Source: CAYRJA01 sp964424455
Lineage (GTDB): Bacteria > Bacteroidota > Bacteroidia > Chitinophagales > UBA10324
DNA: 33,533 nucleotides
Assembly: GCA_964424455.1 (NCBI GenBank)
Contig: CAYRJA010000023.1
Coordinates: forward strand, 1-33,533
Reading direction: 5' to 3'
The notes beneath the pieces are model-generated. The model was not told the origin of the DNA. It did no database searches and worked only from the letters and a program-made list of their open reading frames with translations. A program made the translations under genes and the position numbers. How positions within the stretch are numbered: position 1 is the stretch's first letter; every line of letters begins with the position of its first letter. This document shows, in pieces, positions 24,202 to 31,366 of this stretch.

Positions 24202-25077
24202 TTAGGGACAAATTACTTTTAGCGAAGCAGGGTGGATACTGATGTCTATATCTTCTGTAACATAAAGCGGCTCGCCATCCACTTGCATTTCAATATTGCC
24301 TTTAGAAAAGATTTTAATATGCTTGATTTTCTCTACTGTTACATTTTTGTTTTTTTGAATCTTTCCGTTGAACAAATCAAGCATTAAAGGAATGCTGGAA
24401 AATTTAGAATGAGTACGGACTAAGATTAAATCCATCAACCCATCATTCAGTTCAGCAACGGGTGCAATTTTTAAGTTGTAACCAAACTGGTTGGAATTGG
24501 AGATGTTAATAAGAAAGTATTCCCCATTGACTTTCTTCCCATCAATTTCAAGTGAATAAATCTGAGAATTATATCCAAAGAAATTTTTGATGACATGAAG
24601 AGTATATCCGGTAAATCCCCGAATCTTACCATGATGAAAGCTGTGTGCCACCCTTGCTACAAATCCGGATCCTGCGTTGCTGAAAAAGAAACGATCGTTC
24701 AATTTACATACATCTATTGTGCGGACTTTATTTCTGTTAAGCAACTGAACTGCATCATTAATTCTAAGAGGAATGCCAAGATGTCTTGCTAATCCGTTAC
24801 CTGAACCCAACGGTATAATACCGAGCAGTACAGAAGTGCCTGTTACAACTTTTGCAATTTCATTTAATGTGCCGTCACCACCTACAGAAACTATTACATC
24901 AGCCTTTTCGCTGATCGCTTTTTCGGCAAGTTGAGTAGCGTGTCCGGGTCTTTGTGTAAGCTGAAGTATATAATCGTACTTGGTACTGTCAATAGTATGT
25001 TTAATAATTTCAGGAAGATTTATTTTACTGTGTACTCCTGAAATAGGATTGATAATAAATACAATCTTTTTCTTCAT
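24202..25077 (-). CDS. Diacylglycerol-kinase-family lipid kinase (YegS/BmrU type)
   Basis: A 291-residue kinase that phosphorylates a lipid hydroxyl. Motifs in order are NPISGVHSK near the N terminus, GGDGTLNEIAKVV (nucleotide loop), PLGSGNGLARHLGIP and NAGSGFVARVAH, then DGLMDLILV and QVDGEPL in the second domain. The open frame continues upstream to 25191, but that stretch overlaps the DUF2007 gene in another frame and has no family similarity; the ATG at 25077 (MKKKIVFIINPISG) gives the standard N terminus and lies four bases after the DUF2007 stop. The lipid substrate (diacylglycerol, sphingoid or phosphatidylglycerol) cannot be told. Confidence 0.93.
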   Translation of the reverse strand: MKKKIVFIINPISGVHSKINLPEIIKHTIDSTKYDYILQLTQRPGHATQLAEKAISEKADVIVSVGGDGTLNEIAKVVTGTSVLLGIIPLGSGNGLARHLGIPLRINDAVQLLNRNKVRTIDVCKLNDRFFFSNAGSGFVARVAHSFHHGKIRGFTGYTLHVIKNFFGYNSQIYSLEIDGKKVNGEYFLINISNSNQFGYNLKIAPVAELNDGLMDLILVRTHSKFSSIPLMLDLFNGKIQKNKNVTVEKIKHIKIFSKGNIEMQVDGEPLYVTEDIDISIHPASLKVICP

Positions 25078-25081
25078 GTTA

Positions 25082-25345
25082 CTATTCTTCGTCTTCCTCT
25101 GTCTCCGTGTCACCGGATGCTTCACCTGCTTCCATAATTTGTTTTGCCTTTTCATAATTATCGTGATGAACCATAAGACGGACACCGCCAAGCAAACTAT
25201 TATTTACGGGAATAAGATCTATTGAATTTTCTCCGAGTATCACCGACTCGATACCTTCAGCAGCTAACGCACCTTTAAGAATATGTGCATCCGGCAGGTA
25301 AGAAAAGGTTTGAAGCAGTACGAAGTTAGAATAGGGTTCTGTCAT
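25082..25345 (-). CDS. DUF2007 domain protein
   Basis: An 87-residue soluble protein with the DUF2007 (putative signal-transducing) fold, recognisable from FVLLQTFSYLPDAHILKGALAAEGI, then NNSLLGGVRLMVHHDNYEKAKQIM. A strongly acidic tail of about 15 residues follows. It has no membrane segment or catalytic motif. It lies between the GT4 gene (11-base gap) and the lipid kinase gene (4-base gap), so it is part of that operon. Function unknown. Confidence 0.88.
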   Translation of the reverse strand: MTEPYSNFVLLQTFSYLPDAHILKGALAAEGIESVILGENSIDLIPVNNSLLGGVRLMVHHDNYEKAKQIMEAGEASGDTETEEDEE

Positions 25346-25356
25346 TTGATGAAGAA

Positions 25357-26520
25357 TTAAGAGTAATTTTTTTTATAAACAGACTCAAATTTAGAAGCAA
25401 TAATTTCAGAAGAAAAATTTTCAACTGCAAATTTCCGTATATCGTCTTTGTTGTAACAGTTAAAGTTATCAAGCATCCAATTTATTTCACCTTCTAATTC
25501 AATTTCATTTCCTGAAGACACTAATCTCCCTCTGGAATCATCCACATATTCTGTAACACCGCCAACCTTTGTAGTGATAACAGGTTTGCCACATGCCCAT
25601 GCTTCTGCCATAACAATACTCATTGTTTCAAATTTGCTAAACATCAGAAGTGCAACAGATTTATTTAACAACTCTGCAATTTCTTCCGGTTCTTTTCTTC
25701 CGGTTATAAAAACGAATGTATTCAACAGATTCAACTCGGAAGTTACTGCTTCATATTTTTCTTTGTTTTCAGAATCACAAACAACAAGCAACTGAAAATC
25801 ACTTCTCTTTATTGATAACTTAGAAATGACATTTAAAATTCCTTCCATATTCTTTTCAGGTCCGAGCCCTGAAATATGAATGAGTTGCTTTTTCTCATTT
25901 GGCTGAATATTAGTTAAAGGTTTGAAAATGTCTGTATTCACAACATTCGGAATGACAGTGTAATTGTTATTCAAGCCATGTAGCTTCATTTGCTGTGCTA
26001 ATGAAGCGGAAACAGTTGTAATACTGACGGCATTACTGATAATTTTCTTAGTGAAATATTTCATCAATAATCCGTTGTAGCGACCATCTTCAGGGTAATA
26101 TCCGCTCCAGTGCTCTGTTACAATATATGGAATTCCTTTTTTTCTTTTTAGCCATAAAGCAAACAATCCTGCGGGGAATGTAACCTGCACGTGAACCAAA
26201 TCAGGATGCTGATTCTTACCATATACTTTATTGTATCCTAATAAAAATAACTTTAAATATTTCCGCAGTTTAAATAAACCTGATAGGAGAGAAGTTGGGT
26301 TTTTAGAATAGTAAATAACAGTCTCAGTTAATGTTCTTTTCTCATTGGCAGATTGTGTGAGATGAATGTCTTCGGTGCCTTGGTCGGAAATAACAAACAA
26401 AACATCTACATCAGCAAAAGAGGAAACAGTTTCTGCATAAGAGCGAATAAAATTTCCGTTAGTCGGATTTATTTTAGACGGGTACCAACTGGGAAGAAAT
26501 AAAATCCTTTTCCGCTCCAA
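25357..26520 (-). CDS. GT4-family glycosyltransferase
   Basis: A 387-residue GT-B fold glycosyltransferase. It opens with RILFLPSWYPSKINPTNGNFIRSYA, an acceptor-domain pattern of family GT4, and the nucleotide-sugar site is seen as FETMSIVMAEAWACGKPVITTKVGG (EX7E-like motif) with HISGLGPEKNMEGIL before it. It probably adds a sugar to a lipid-linked or exopolysaccharide acceptor, but no polysaccharide cluster surrounds it. The start is unusual: the frame begins at TTG (26520), one base after the P-type ATPase stop (TGATTTG), and no in-frame ATG gives the family N terminus. Translation is therefore probably coupled to the ATPase. Confidence 0.92.
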   Translation of the reverse strand: MERKRILFLPSWYPSKINPTNGNFIRSYAETVSSFADVDVLFVISDQGTEDIHLTQSANEKRTLTETVIYYSKNPTSLLSGLFKLRKYLKLFLLGYNKVYGKNQHPDLVHVQVTFPAGLFALWLKRKKGIPYIVTEHWSGYYPEDGRYNGLLMKYFTKKIISNAVSITTVSASLAQQMKLHGLNNNYTVIPNVVNTDIFKPLTNIQPNEKKQLIHISGLGPEKNMEGILNVISKLSIKRSDFQLLVVCDSENKEKYEAVTSELNLLNTFVFITGRKEPEEIAELLNKSVALLMFSKFETMSIVMAEAWACGKPVITTKVGGVTEYVDDSRGRLVSSGNEIELEGEINWMLDNFNCYNKDDIRKFAVENFSSEIIASKFESVYKKNYS

Positions 26521-26521
26521 A

Positions 26522-27937
26522 TCAACTAACTAATTTTTTTGTTCGAAGCCGGATAGAGTTCCCAATAACTATTACATCTGAAAATGCCATACTCATAGCG
26601 CCTATCATTGGACTGAGGAAACCCGCAGCTGCTACCGGAATAGCTAATACATTATAAAAGAATGCCCAGAAAAGATTCTGTTTAATAGTGAGCATGGAAT
26701 GTTTGCTTATAAGAAATGCTTCTCTCAGATAATTCAGATTTCCATTCAATAAAATAATCTGGGCAGAGTCCACTGCAACCTGCGTTGCATTGCTTAAAGA
26801 AATTCCAATAGTTGCTTTTGCTAATGCGGGAGCATCATTAATTCCGTCGCCGACCATTGCAGTAGGAGCTTCTTTGACCAGTGAAGCAATAAATTCCAAT
26901 TTTTTTTCGGGCATTTGTTGAGAATAATATTTATCCACTCCAACTTTACCGGCAACCCGCTTACATGCTTCTTCTCTGTCACCGCTCAGCATGATAGTTT
27001 TTACTCCTTTTGATTTCAGGAATGAAATAACAGAAGCAGCTTCGGGTTTTATTTCATCTTCAATATCAATCCATCCAAACAAAGTGTTGTTCTTTTTGAT
27101 GTAAATATTGTGTGATGAATCCGTTGTTAAATCTTTTGCAATAGTGTATGAACCTACTTCAAATTTATTACCTGATTCGTCTTCACCTGTAACACTCAAC
27201 CCCTTTTGCTCCTGAATGTTTTTAAAATGAAGTGGCGGAACATCTTTAAACTCACTTAATAATGAAACCGCTATAGGATGAGAAGAAAATTTTTCTAGAC
27301 CTGTAACAATTCCTTTCAGTTCCTCTTTATTTCCGTTAATCGCCATTATTTCTTTCACTTTAAATTTTCCGGTAGTGATAGTTCCTGTTTTGTCAAATAC
27401 AATTTGTTTAACTGAAGAAAATATTTCTAAAGTCTGCGAACCCTTAATCAGTATTCCGTTTTTTGCAGAGCGACCGATACCCACCATTACTGCCGTTGGT
27501 GTTGCCAGTCCCATTGCACAAGGACAAGAGATAACAAGCACAGCAATACTGTTCATCAGTGATTGTTGAAATGAAACATTAAAGGTAAAGAAGCAAAGAA
27601 TAAATGTGACGGCTGAAATCAGAAGTACAGCAGGTACAAACCATGCAGTAATTTTATCAGCAAGTTTTTGAATAGAAGGTTTGTTCTGCTGAGCATTTTT
27701 CACTAATTCAATAATGCGTGACAGAGTAGAATCTTGCCCGACAGCAGTTGCCTTTATTTTTATTGATCCTGCTACTAAAATAGTTCCTCCCACTACTTTA
27801 CTCTGTAACACTTTTTCTACAGGAATACTTTCTCCGGTTAGCATAGATTCATCGGCTGTGCCACTGCCCCATACCACTTCTGCATCAGCAGGAATTTTAT
27901 CTCCGTACTCTTTCAATTGTTTTTCTGTTTGGAAAAT
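26522..27937 (-). CDS. Copper-type P1B ATPase, C-terminal part (continues across assembly gap)
   Basis: The catalytic half of a heavy-metal P-type ATPase; the N-terminal part is at 27948-28680 and both are one gene split by the Ns. Seen in order: the actuator motif GDKIPADAEV and TGES, the metal-binding helix SCPCAMGLATP, the phosphorylation site DKTGT, the SSHP motif, the nucleotide domain, GDGINDAPALA, and the last helices NLFWAFFYNV and MAFSDVIVIGNSIRL. CPC with this final helix pattern points to Cu(I) or Ag(I) export. Reading across exactly 10 Ns would break the frame, so the true gap length must differ from 10 or a small indel is present nearby. The stop lies one base before the GT4 start. 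Confidence 0.93.
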   Translation of the reverse strand: MFQTEKQLKEYGDKIPADAEVVWGSGTADESMLTGESIPVEKVLQSKVVGGTILVAGSIKIKATAVGQDSTLSRIIELVKNAQQNKPSIQKLADKITAWFVPAVLLISAVTFILCFFTFNVSFQQSLMNSIAVLVISCPCAMGLATPTAVMVGIGRSAKNGILIKGSQTLEIFSSVKQIVFDKTGTITTGKFKVKEIMAINGNKEELKGIVTGLEKFSSHPIAVSLLSEFKDVPPLHFKNIQEQKGLSVTGEDESGNKFEVGSYTIAKDLTTDSSHNIYIKKNNTLFGWIDIEDEIKPEAASVISFLKSKGVKTIMLSGDREEACKRVAGKVGVDKYYSQQMPEKKLEFIASLVKEAPTAMVGDGINDAPALAKATIGISLSNATQVAVDSAQIILLNGNLNYLREAFLISKHSMLTIKQNLFWAFFYNVLAIPVAAAGFLSPMIGAMSMAFSDVIVIGNSIRLRTKKLVS

Positions 27938-27947
27938 NNNNNNNNNN
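27938..27947. other. Assembly gap of 10 Ns
   Basis: A run of exactly ten N characters, typical of a scaffolding placeholder. It lies inside the P-type ATPase coding sequence just before the GDKIP actuator motif. The two reading frames on either side join in frame only if the missing length is 2 modulo 3, so 10 is not the real size. Confidence 0.98.
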
Positions 27948-28680
27948 GAAGATAATTTCCTTTTTTAATTTCAGATGAACTTATTTCAGAAATAACCTCA
28001 AATAACGGGTTACCGAAAAAACTAATCAGTTTTGCTTTAGCCGGTTGAAGGTTCATTAGTTCTTTAAGAGAAGAACGGGTTTGCTGAACGGAACGGTGTT
28101 CAATTAAATTACCCAGCAGAACAAGAGTTATAATAGTTGCAGATGTTTCAAAGAAGAGATAGTTATTATTACCCATAACAACCGCTCCGATAAAACTATA
28201 AACATAAGCGGCTGAACTACCAATAAAAATCAGCACATCCATATTCGGAATTCCTGATAATAAAGAGTGGTAGGCGCTTTTTCCAAAATAAATACAACCT
28301 ATTATGAAAACGGGTGTTGCCATTATTAACTGAAACACAGGAGAGTGTAACAGATGAAATGGAAGTATCATGTGTAACACAAGTGGCACGGTAAATGCAA
28401 AGCTTATCCAGAATTTGGTGCTGAGTTTATCCCATTGTTCTTTCAGCCACGATTCTTTTTCAGCATGTTCGTTCTTTACCGTATAGCCAAGTGAATGGAT
28501 TCCTTCAGTGATTTCATTGATAGGAATATGACTTTCATTTTCAAAACTGACTTCGCCCGAAGCAAAATCCACTCTCACTTTAGTCATTCCTCTTTTTTCC
28601 AGAAAGCGATTAATGGTGAGAGCACAATTGGTGCAGGTCATCCCCTCAACATTCATTTCTATATGATGAGAATCAGGCAT
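27948..28680 (-). CDS. Copper-type P1B ATPase, N-terminal part (continues across assembly gap)
   Basis: The N-terminal portion starts at ATG 28680. Residues about 5-70 form a heavy-metal-associated (HMA) domain with metal-binding GMTCTNCA (Cys16 and Cys19). Four membrane segments follow between about residues 88 and 190, and then the start of the actuator domain (LISFFGNPLFEVISEISSSEIKKGNYL) runs into the Ns. A minus-strand TAATTTTG (28711-28704), with a TTCG about 20 bases before it, is a reasonable promoter, giving a leader of about 18 bases. It is divergent from the superoxide dismutase gene, an arrangement that would suit joint metal or redox stress control, though no shared operator was seen. 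Confidence 0.93.
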
Positions 28681-28703
28681 TATTTAGAGGTTAAATTTTT
28701 TTT

Positions 28704-28711
28704 CAAAATTA
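28704..28711 (-). promoter_or_regulatory. Putative -7 element of the P-type ATPase operon
   Basis: TAATTTTG on the minus strand is a full match to TAnnTTTG, with TTCG (near TTTG) 20 bases upstream. The expected start of transcription is near 28698, leaving a short leader before the ATG at 28680. Confidence 0.45.
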
Positions 28712-28751
28712 AGATTTGAACAGGAGATGAACGAATAATGATTATTAACAG

Positions 28752-28759
28752 TAAGTTTG
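28752..28759 (+). promoter_or_regulatory. Putative -7 element of the superoxide dismutase gene
   Basis: TAAGTTTG followed by C matches the Bacteroidota -7 consensus fully and lies 40 bases before the ATG at 28800. A clear -33 TTTG is missing. Confidence 0.42.
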
Positions 28760-28799
28760 CATACGCAAAATAAAATTTTATTCATCAAAATTAACAGCT

Positions 28800-29558
28800 A
28801 TGAAAAAAAATTCCCGTAGAGAGTTTATTCAGAAATCAGTTTTGGCAGCAGGCGCTGTCGGATTAATGTCTTTTAAGTTGAATGAATTTAACTTTCCTGC
28901 TCCTGAAAACTTTAATTCACTCGCATCAACCGATAAATATCCGTTTGAATTACCCAAACTCAACTATGCATTTAATGCTCTTGAACCATATATTGATGCA
29001 AAGACAATGGAGATTCACCACGATAAACATCATCAGGCATACATTGATAAATTAAATGCAGCGCTTGAAAAATATCCGGAGCATCAGACAAAAGACATTA
29101 AAACACTTTTTGTACAAATGCATGTACTGCCGGAGGATTTAAAATCAGCATTGAGGACGAATGGAGGTGGTCATTATAATCACACTATATTTTGGAAGAT
29201 GCTCACTCCTGAAAAAAATACGGTTGCTTATGCATCAGCAGGATTACTCAAAGCAATTGATGAACAATACACTTCTATGGATAAATTTAAAGAAGCGTTG
29301 AATAATGCTGCGTTAAGTGTGTTTGGCTCCGGATGGGTTTGGGCGATAATTGATGCACAGAAAAAAATTCAGATTGTAACATCTGCTAATCAGGAGAACC
29401 CGATAATGGCGGATGCAAAAGTAAAAGGGTTGCCGATTCTTTGCATTGATGTGTGGGAACACGCCTATTACTTAAAATATCAGAATATGCGATCTGATTA
29501 TCTGAAAAATATATGGAATGTAATTAACTGGAAGTTGGTATCAGTTTACTTCGGGTAA
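28800..29558 (+). CDS. Exported Mn-type superoxide dismutase with Tat signal
   Basis: A 252-residue Fe/Mn-family superoxide dismutase converting superoxide to peroxide and oxygen. The N terminus is a Tat signal: SRREFIQK (twin Arg at 6-7) followed by a mild hydrophobic stretch, so the folded metalloenzyme is exported. Metal ligands by alignment to E. coli MnSOD are His73 (EIHHDKHH), His128 (YNHTIFW), Asp217 and His221 (CIDVWEHAYYL). Metal specificity markers are of the Mn type: Gly-Gly-His before NH.IFW (GGGHYNH) and Gln198 in the ANQENP loop, where Fe enzymes differ. The mature part is of normal length. It is divergent from the copper ATPase and convergent with the DAHP synthase gene. Confidence 0.93.
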   Translation: MKKNSRREFIQKSVLAAGAVGLMSFKLNEFNFPAPENFNSLASTDKYPFELPKLNYAFNALEPYIDAKTMEIHHDKHHQAYIDKLNAALEKYPEHQTKDIKTLFVQMHVLPEDLKSALRTNGGGHYNHTIFWKMLTPEKNTVAYASAGLLKAIDEQYTSMDKFKEALNNAALSVFGSGWVWAIIDAQKKIQIVTSANQENPIMADAKVKGLPILCIDVWEHAYYLKYQNMRSDYLKNIWNVINWKLVSVYFG

Positions 29559-29575
29559 CCACATTCTCTGTTGAG

Positions 29576-29602
29576 AGTACTCTTATGAATATAGAGAGTA
29601 TT
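29576..29602. terminator. Weak hairpin between convergent genes
   Basis: TACTCT (29578-29583) pairs with AGAGTA (29595-29600) between the superoxide dismutase stop and the DAHP synthase stop, extended by one wobble and one A-T pair. The stem is short and T-tracts are poor, so termination is only suggested by position. Confidence 0.28.
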
Positions 29603-30698
29603 ACTTTCCGGCTATCTTTTCATTTTTATTTTCATACATCACTTCCGATTGTTTGCGTATAGATTCCTGATGGATATAGTCGAATATTTTCAACATCAAA
29701 TCCGTAGAGAGATTTCTTTCTGAGGCAAGAAACTTTATATGATTCACGATAGTGTTCCATCGTTCAGGTTGGTAAATAGCCATACCATTTTCTTTCTTAA
29801 ACAAACCGATTTGTTCGGCGTAACGCATCCGTTCAGCAAGTTTGTCTAAAAGTTGTTCATCCAATTTATCAATGATTGTACGGAGTTCTTCCAAAGGAGG
29901 TGTTACAGTATCATTCCATCCCCCTTTACGAATCATTAAACTGTTTAGCAAATCATGAAAATATGTAGGGGTAATTTGCTGTGCAGCGTCGCTTAATGCA
30001 TTATCAGGGTTCGGGTGTACTTCAATCATAAAACCTTCATAATTCAGGTCGAGGGCTTTTTGCAGCACACTTTGTAATAAATCAGTATTTCCGCAGATGT
30101 GACTGGGATCACATAATAAGGGTAAATCAGGAAAGCGTCTTTTCAGTTCAATCGGAATTTCCCAAGTGGGTTTGTTACGGTATTTTGTTTTTTCAAAAGC
30201 TGAAAATCCACGATGAACTGCTGCTATATTTTTGGTTCCGGCATTCATTATTCTTTCAATGGCACCTATCCATAATTCCACATCCGGATTTACAGGATTT
30301 TTTACAAGTACAGGAATATTTATACCCTGCAATGCATCTGCAATTGCCTGTACTGCAAATGGGTTTACTGTAGTACGCGCACCAATCCAAAGCACATCAA
30401 TATTATATTTCAGTGCAAGTTCTACATGTTGTGTGTTTGCCACTTCCACTGTAACAGGCAAGCCAAACTCCTTTTTCATTTGTTGAAGCCATTTCAATCC
30501 CTGCTCACCAACACCCTCAAAAGAATTTGGACGGGTACGCGGCTTCCATATACCGGAGCGGAAAAGATGAACATTAAGACGGGATAACTCTTTTGCCGTA
30601 GTCATCACTTGCTCTTCTGACTCTGCAGCACAAGGACCTGCAACAACGAAAGGATAATCACTTTTTATATTCCACGCACTTAATTGTGTGAATTCCAT
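29601..30698 (-). CDS. Bifunctional DAHP synthase / chorismate mutase type II
   Basis: A 365-residue fusion acting at both ends of the shikimate-chorismate section. Residues about 1-265 are a KDSA-like (type I-beta) DAHP synthase, seen from FVVAGPCAAESEEQV, FRSGIWKPRTRPNSFEGVG, LLCDPSHICG and GFMIEVHPNPDNALSDAAQQ. Residues about 280-355 are an AroQ-type chorismate mutase (LRTIIDKLDEQLLDKLAERM, then KK and a C-terminal QESIRKQ helix). The fusion, common in Bacteroidota, lets phenylalanine/tyrosine precursors feed back on the first step. The gene stands alone; TATTTTTG (30710-30703) ends four bases before the ATG, so the message may be nearly leaderless. Confidence 0.95.
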   Translation of the reverse strand: MEFTQLSAWNIKSDYPFVVAGPCAAESEEQVMTTAKELSRLNVHLFRSGIWKPRTRPNSFEGVGEQGLKWLQQMKKEFGLPVTVEVANTQHVELALKYNIDVLWIGARTTVNPFAVQAIADALQGINIPVLVKNPVNPDVELWIGAIERIMNAGTKNIAAVHRGFSAFEKTKYRNKPTWEIPIELKRRFPDLPLLCDPSHICGNTDLLQSVLQKALDLNYEGFMIEVHPNPDNALSDAAQQITPTYFHDLLNSLMIRKGGWNDTVTPPLEELRTIIDKLDEQLLDKLAERMRYAEQIGLFKKENGMAIYQPERWNTIVNHIKFLASERNLSTDLMLKIFDYIHQESIRKQSEVMYENKNEKIAGK

Positions 30699-30702
30699 AG
30701 CA

Positions 30703-30710
30703 CAAAAATA
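30703..30710 (-). promoter_or_regulatory. TAnnTTTG element directly before the DAHP synthase gene
   Basis: TATTTTTG on the minus strand matches the -7 consensus, with a TTTG 24 bases further upstream (30738-30735). Only four bases separate it from the ATG. Confidence 0.38.
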
Positions 30711-30808
30711 AAAGTTCTGATTTATTTGATGTTACAAAACCTTACCGGATATCTTAAAAAAGCAAAATTGAGATAATAGCCTTATATTCATATCGCTAAA
30801 TCTTGATT

Positions 30809-31294
30809 ATGAAAAATATATTTCAATTTGTCATTGTGGTAGTGTTTTGGTCCGGTCATCCTGTTCAGGCGCAAACTATAAGAAGTTTACCTATAGATAA
30901 TATGCTGAAGGAAATCAACCAGACAAATGATATTGTTACAGTTCTGAATTTCTGGTCAACATGGTTTGAGGAAAGTACTAAACAACTTCCGGTGTTCGAT
31001 GAATTGAGTTCTATGTATGCAGATAAAAATGTCAAAGTCATTCTTTGTAATCTTGATTTTAACTATAACATAGATACAATTGTAAAACCCTTTCTTTTAC
31101 AACATCCTGTCAAATCAGCAGTATGGCATGTAACAGAAAGCGATTCCGATAAATGGAAAAATAAAATTGATGTGCGATGGAATGGCGATATTCCTGCAAC
31201 CATTATTTATTTCAGGGGGAAAGTGGTGTACGTTAATAACGGTACAGATGATATTGAAAAATTGAAACAGGAAATTAATCAGTTGCTGAAATAA
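30809..31294 (+). CDS. Exported thioredoxin-fold protein lacking the CXXC site
   Basis: A 161-residue protein with a signal peptide (ending VQA-QT near residue 20) and a TlpA/thioredoxin-like fold: TVLNFWSTWFEESTKQLPVFDEL is the usual first strand and active-site helix, KVILCNLDF the central strand, and NGDIPATIIYF the cis-proline loop. The active-site position reads WFEES where redox-active members have WCGPC, so no redox cysteine pair is present. The protein may have kept a binding or chaperone role. The open frame reaches a TTG two codons earlier; the ATG at 30809 gives the normal signal peptide. A strong hairpin follows the gene. Confidence 0.8.
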   Translation: MKNIFQFVIVVVFWSGHPVQAQTIRSLPIDNMLKEINQTNDIVTVLNFWSTWFEESTKQLPVFDELSSMYADKNVKVILCNLDFNYNIDTIVKPFLLQHPVKSAVWHVTESDSDKWKNKIDVRWNGDIPATIIYFRGKVVYVNNGTDDIEKLKQEINQLLK

Positions 31295-31320
31295 TCAATC
31301 ACAGCGTTTTCTAAAACAAT

Positions 31321-31351
31321 AAGCCGGATGGTATATTTATTCATCCGGCTT
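31321..31351. terminator. Bidirectional hairpin terminator
   Basis: A perfect 10-bp stem AAGCCGGATG (31321-31330) / CATCCGGCTT (31342-31351) with an 11-base AT-rich loop lies between two convergent genes. A T-run follows on the plus strand (CTTTTG) and on the minus strand the stem is followed by TTGTTTT, so it can serve both genes. Confidence 0.8.
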
Positions 31352-31366
31352 TTGCTATAATAAAAA

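Noticed and set aside
25078..25191. Longer N terminus of the lipid kinase gene
   Set aside because: The extra 38 codons overlap the DUF2007 gene in another frame and precede the family's normal start at 25077.
26522..28680. Two separate P-type ATPase genes or a frameshifted pseudogene
   Set aside because: The two frames meet at the run of Ns and their motifs complement each other exactly, so this is one gene cut by an assembly gap.
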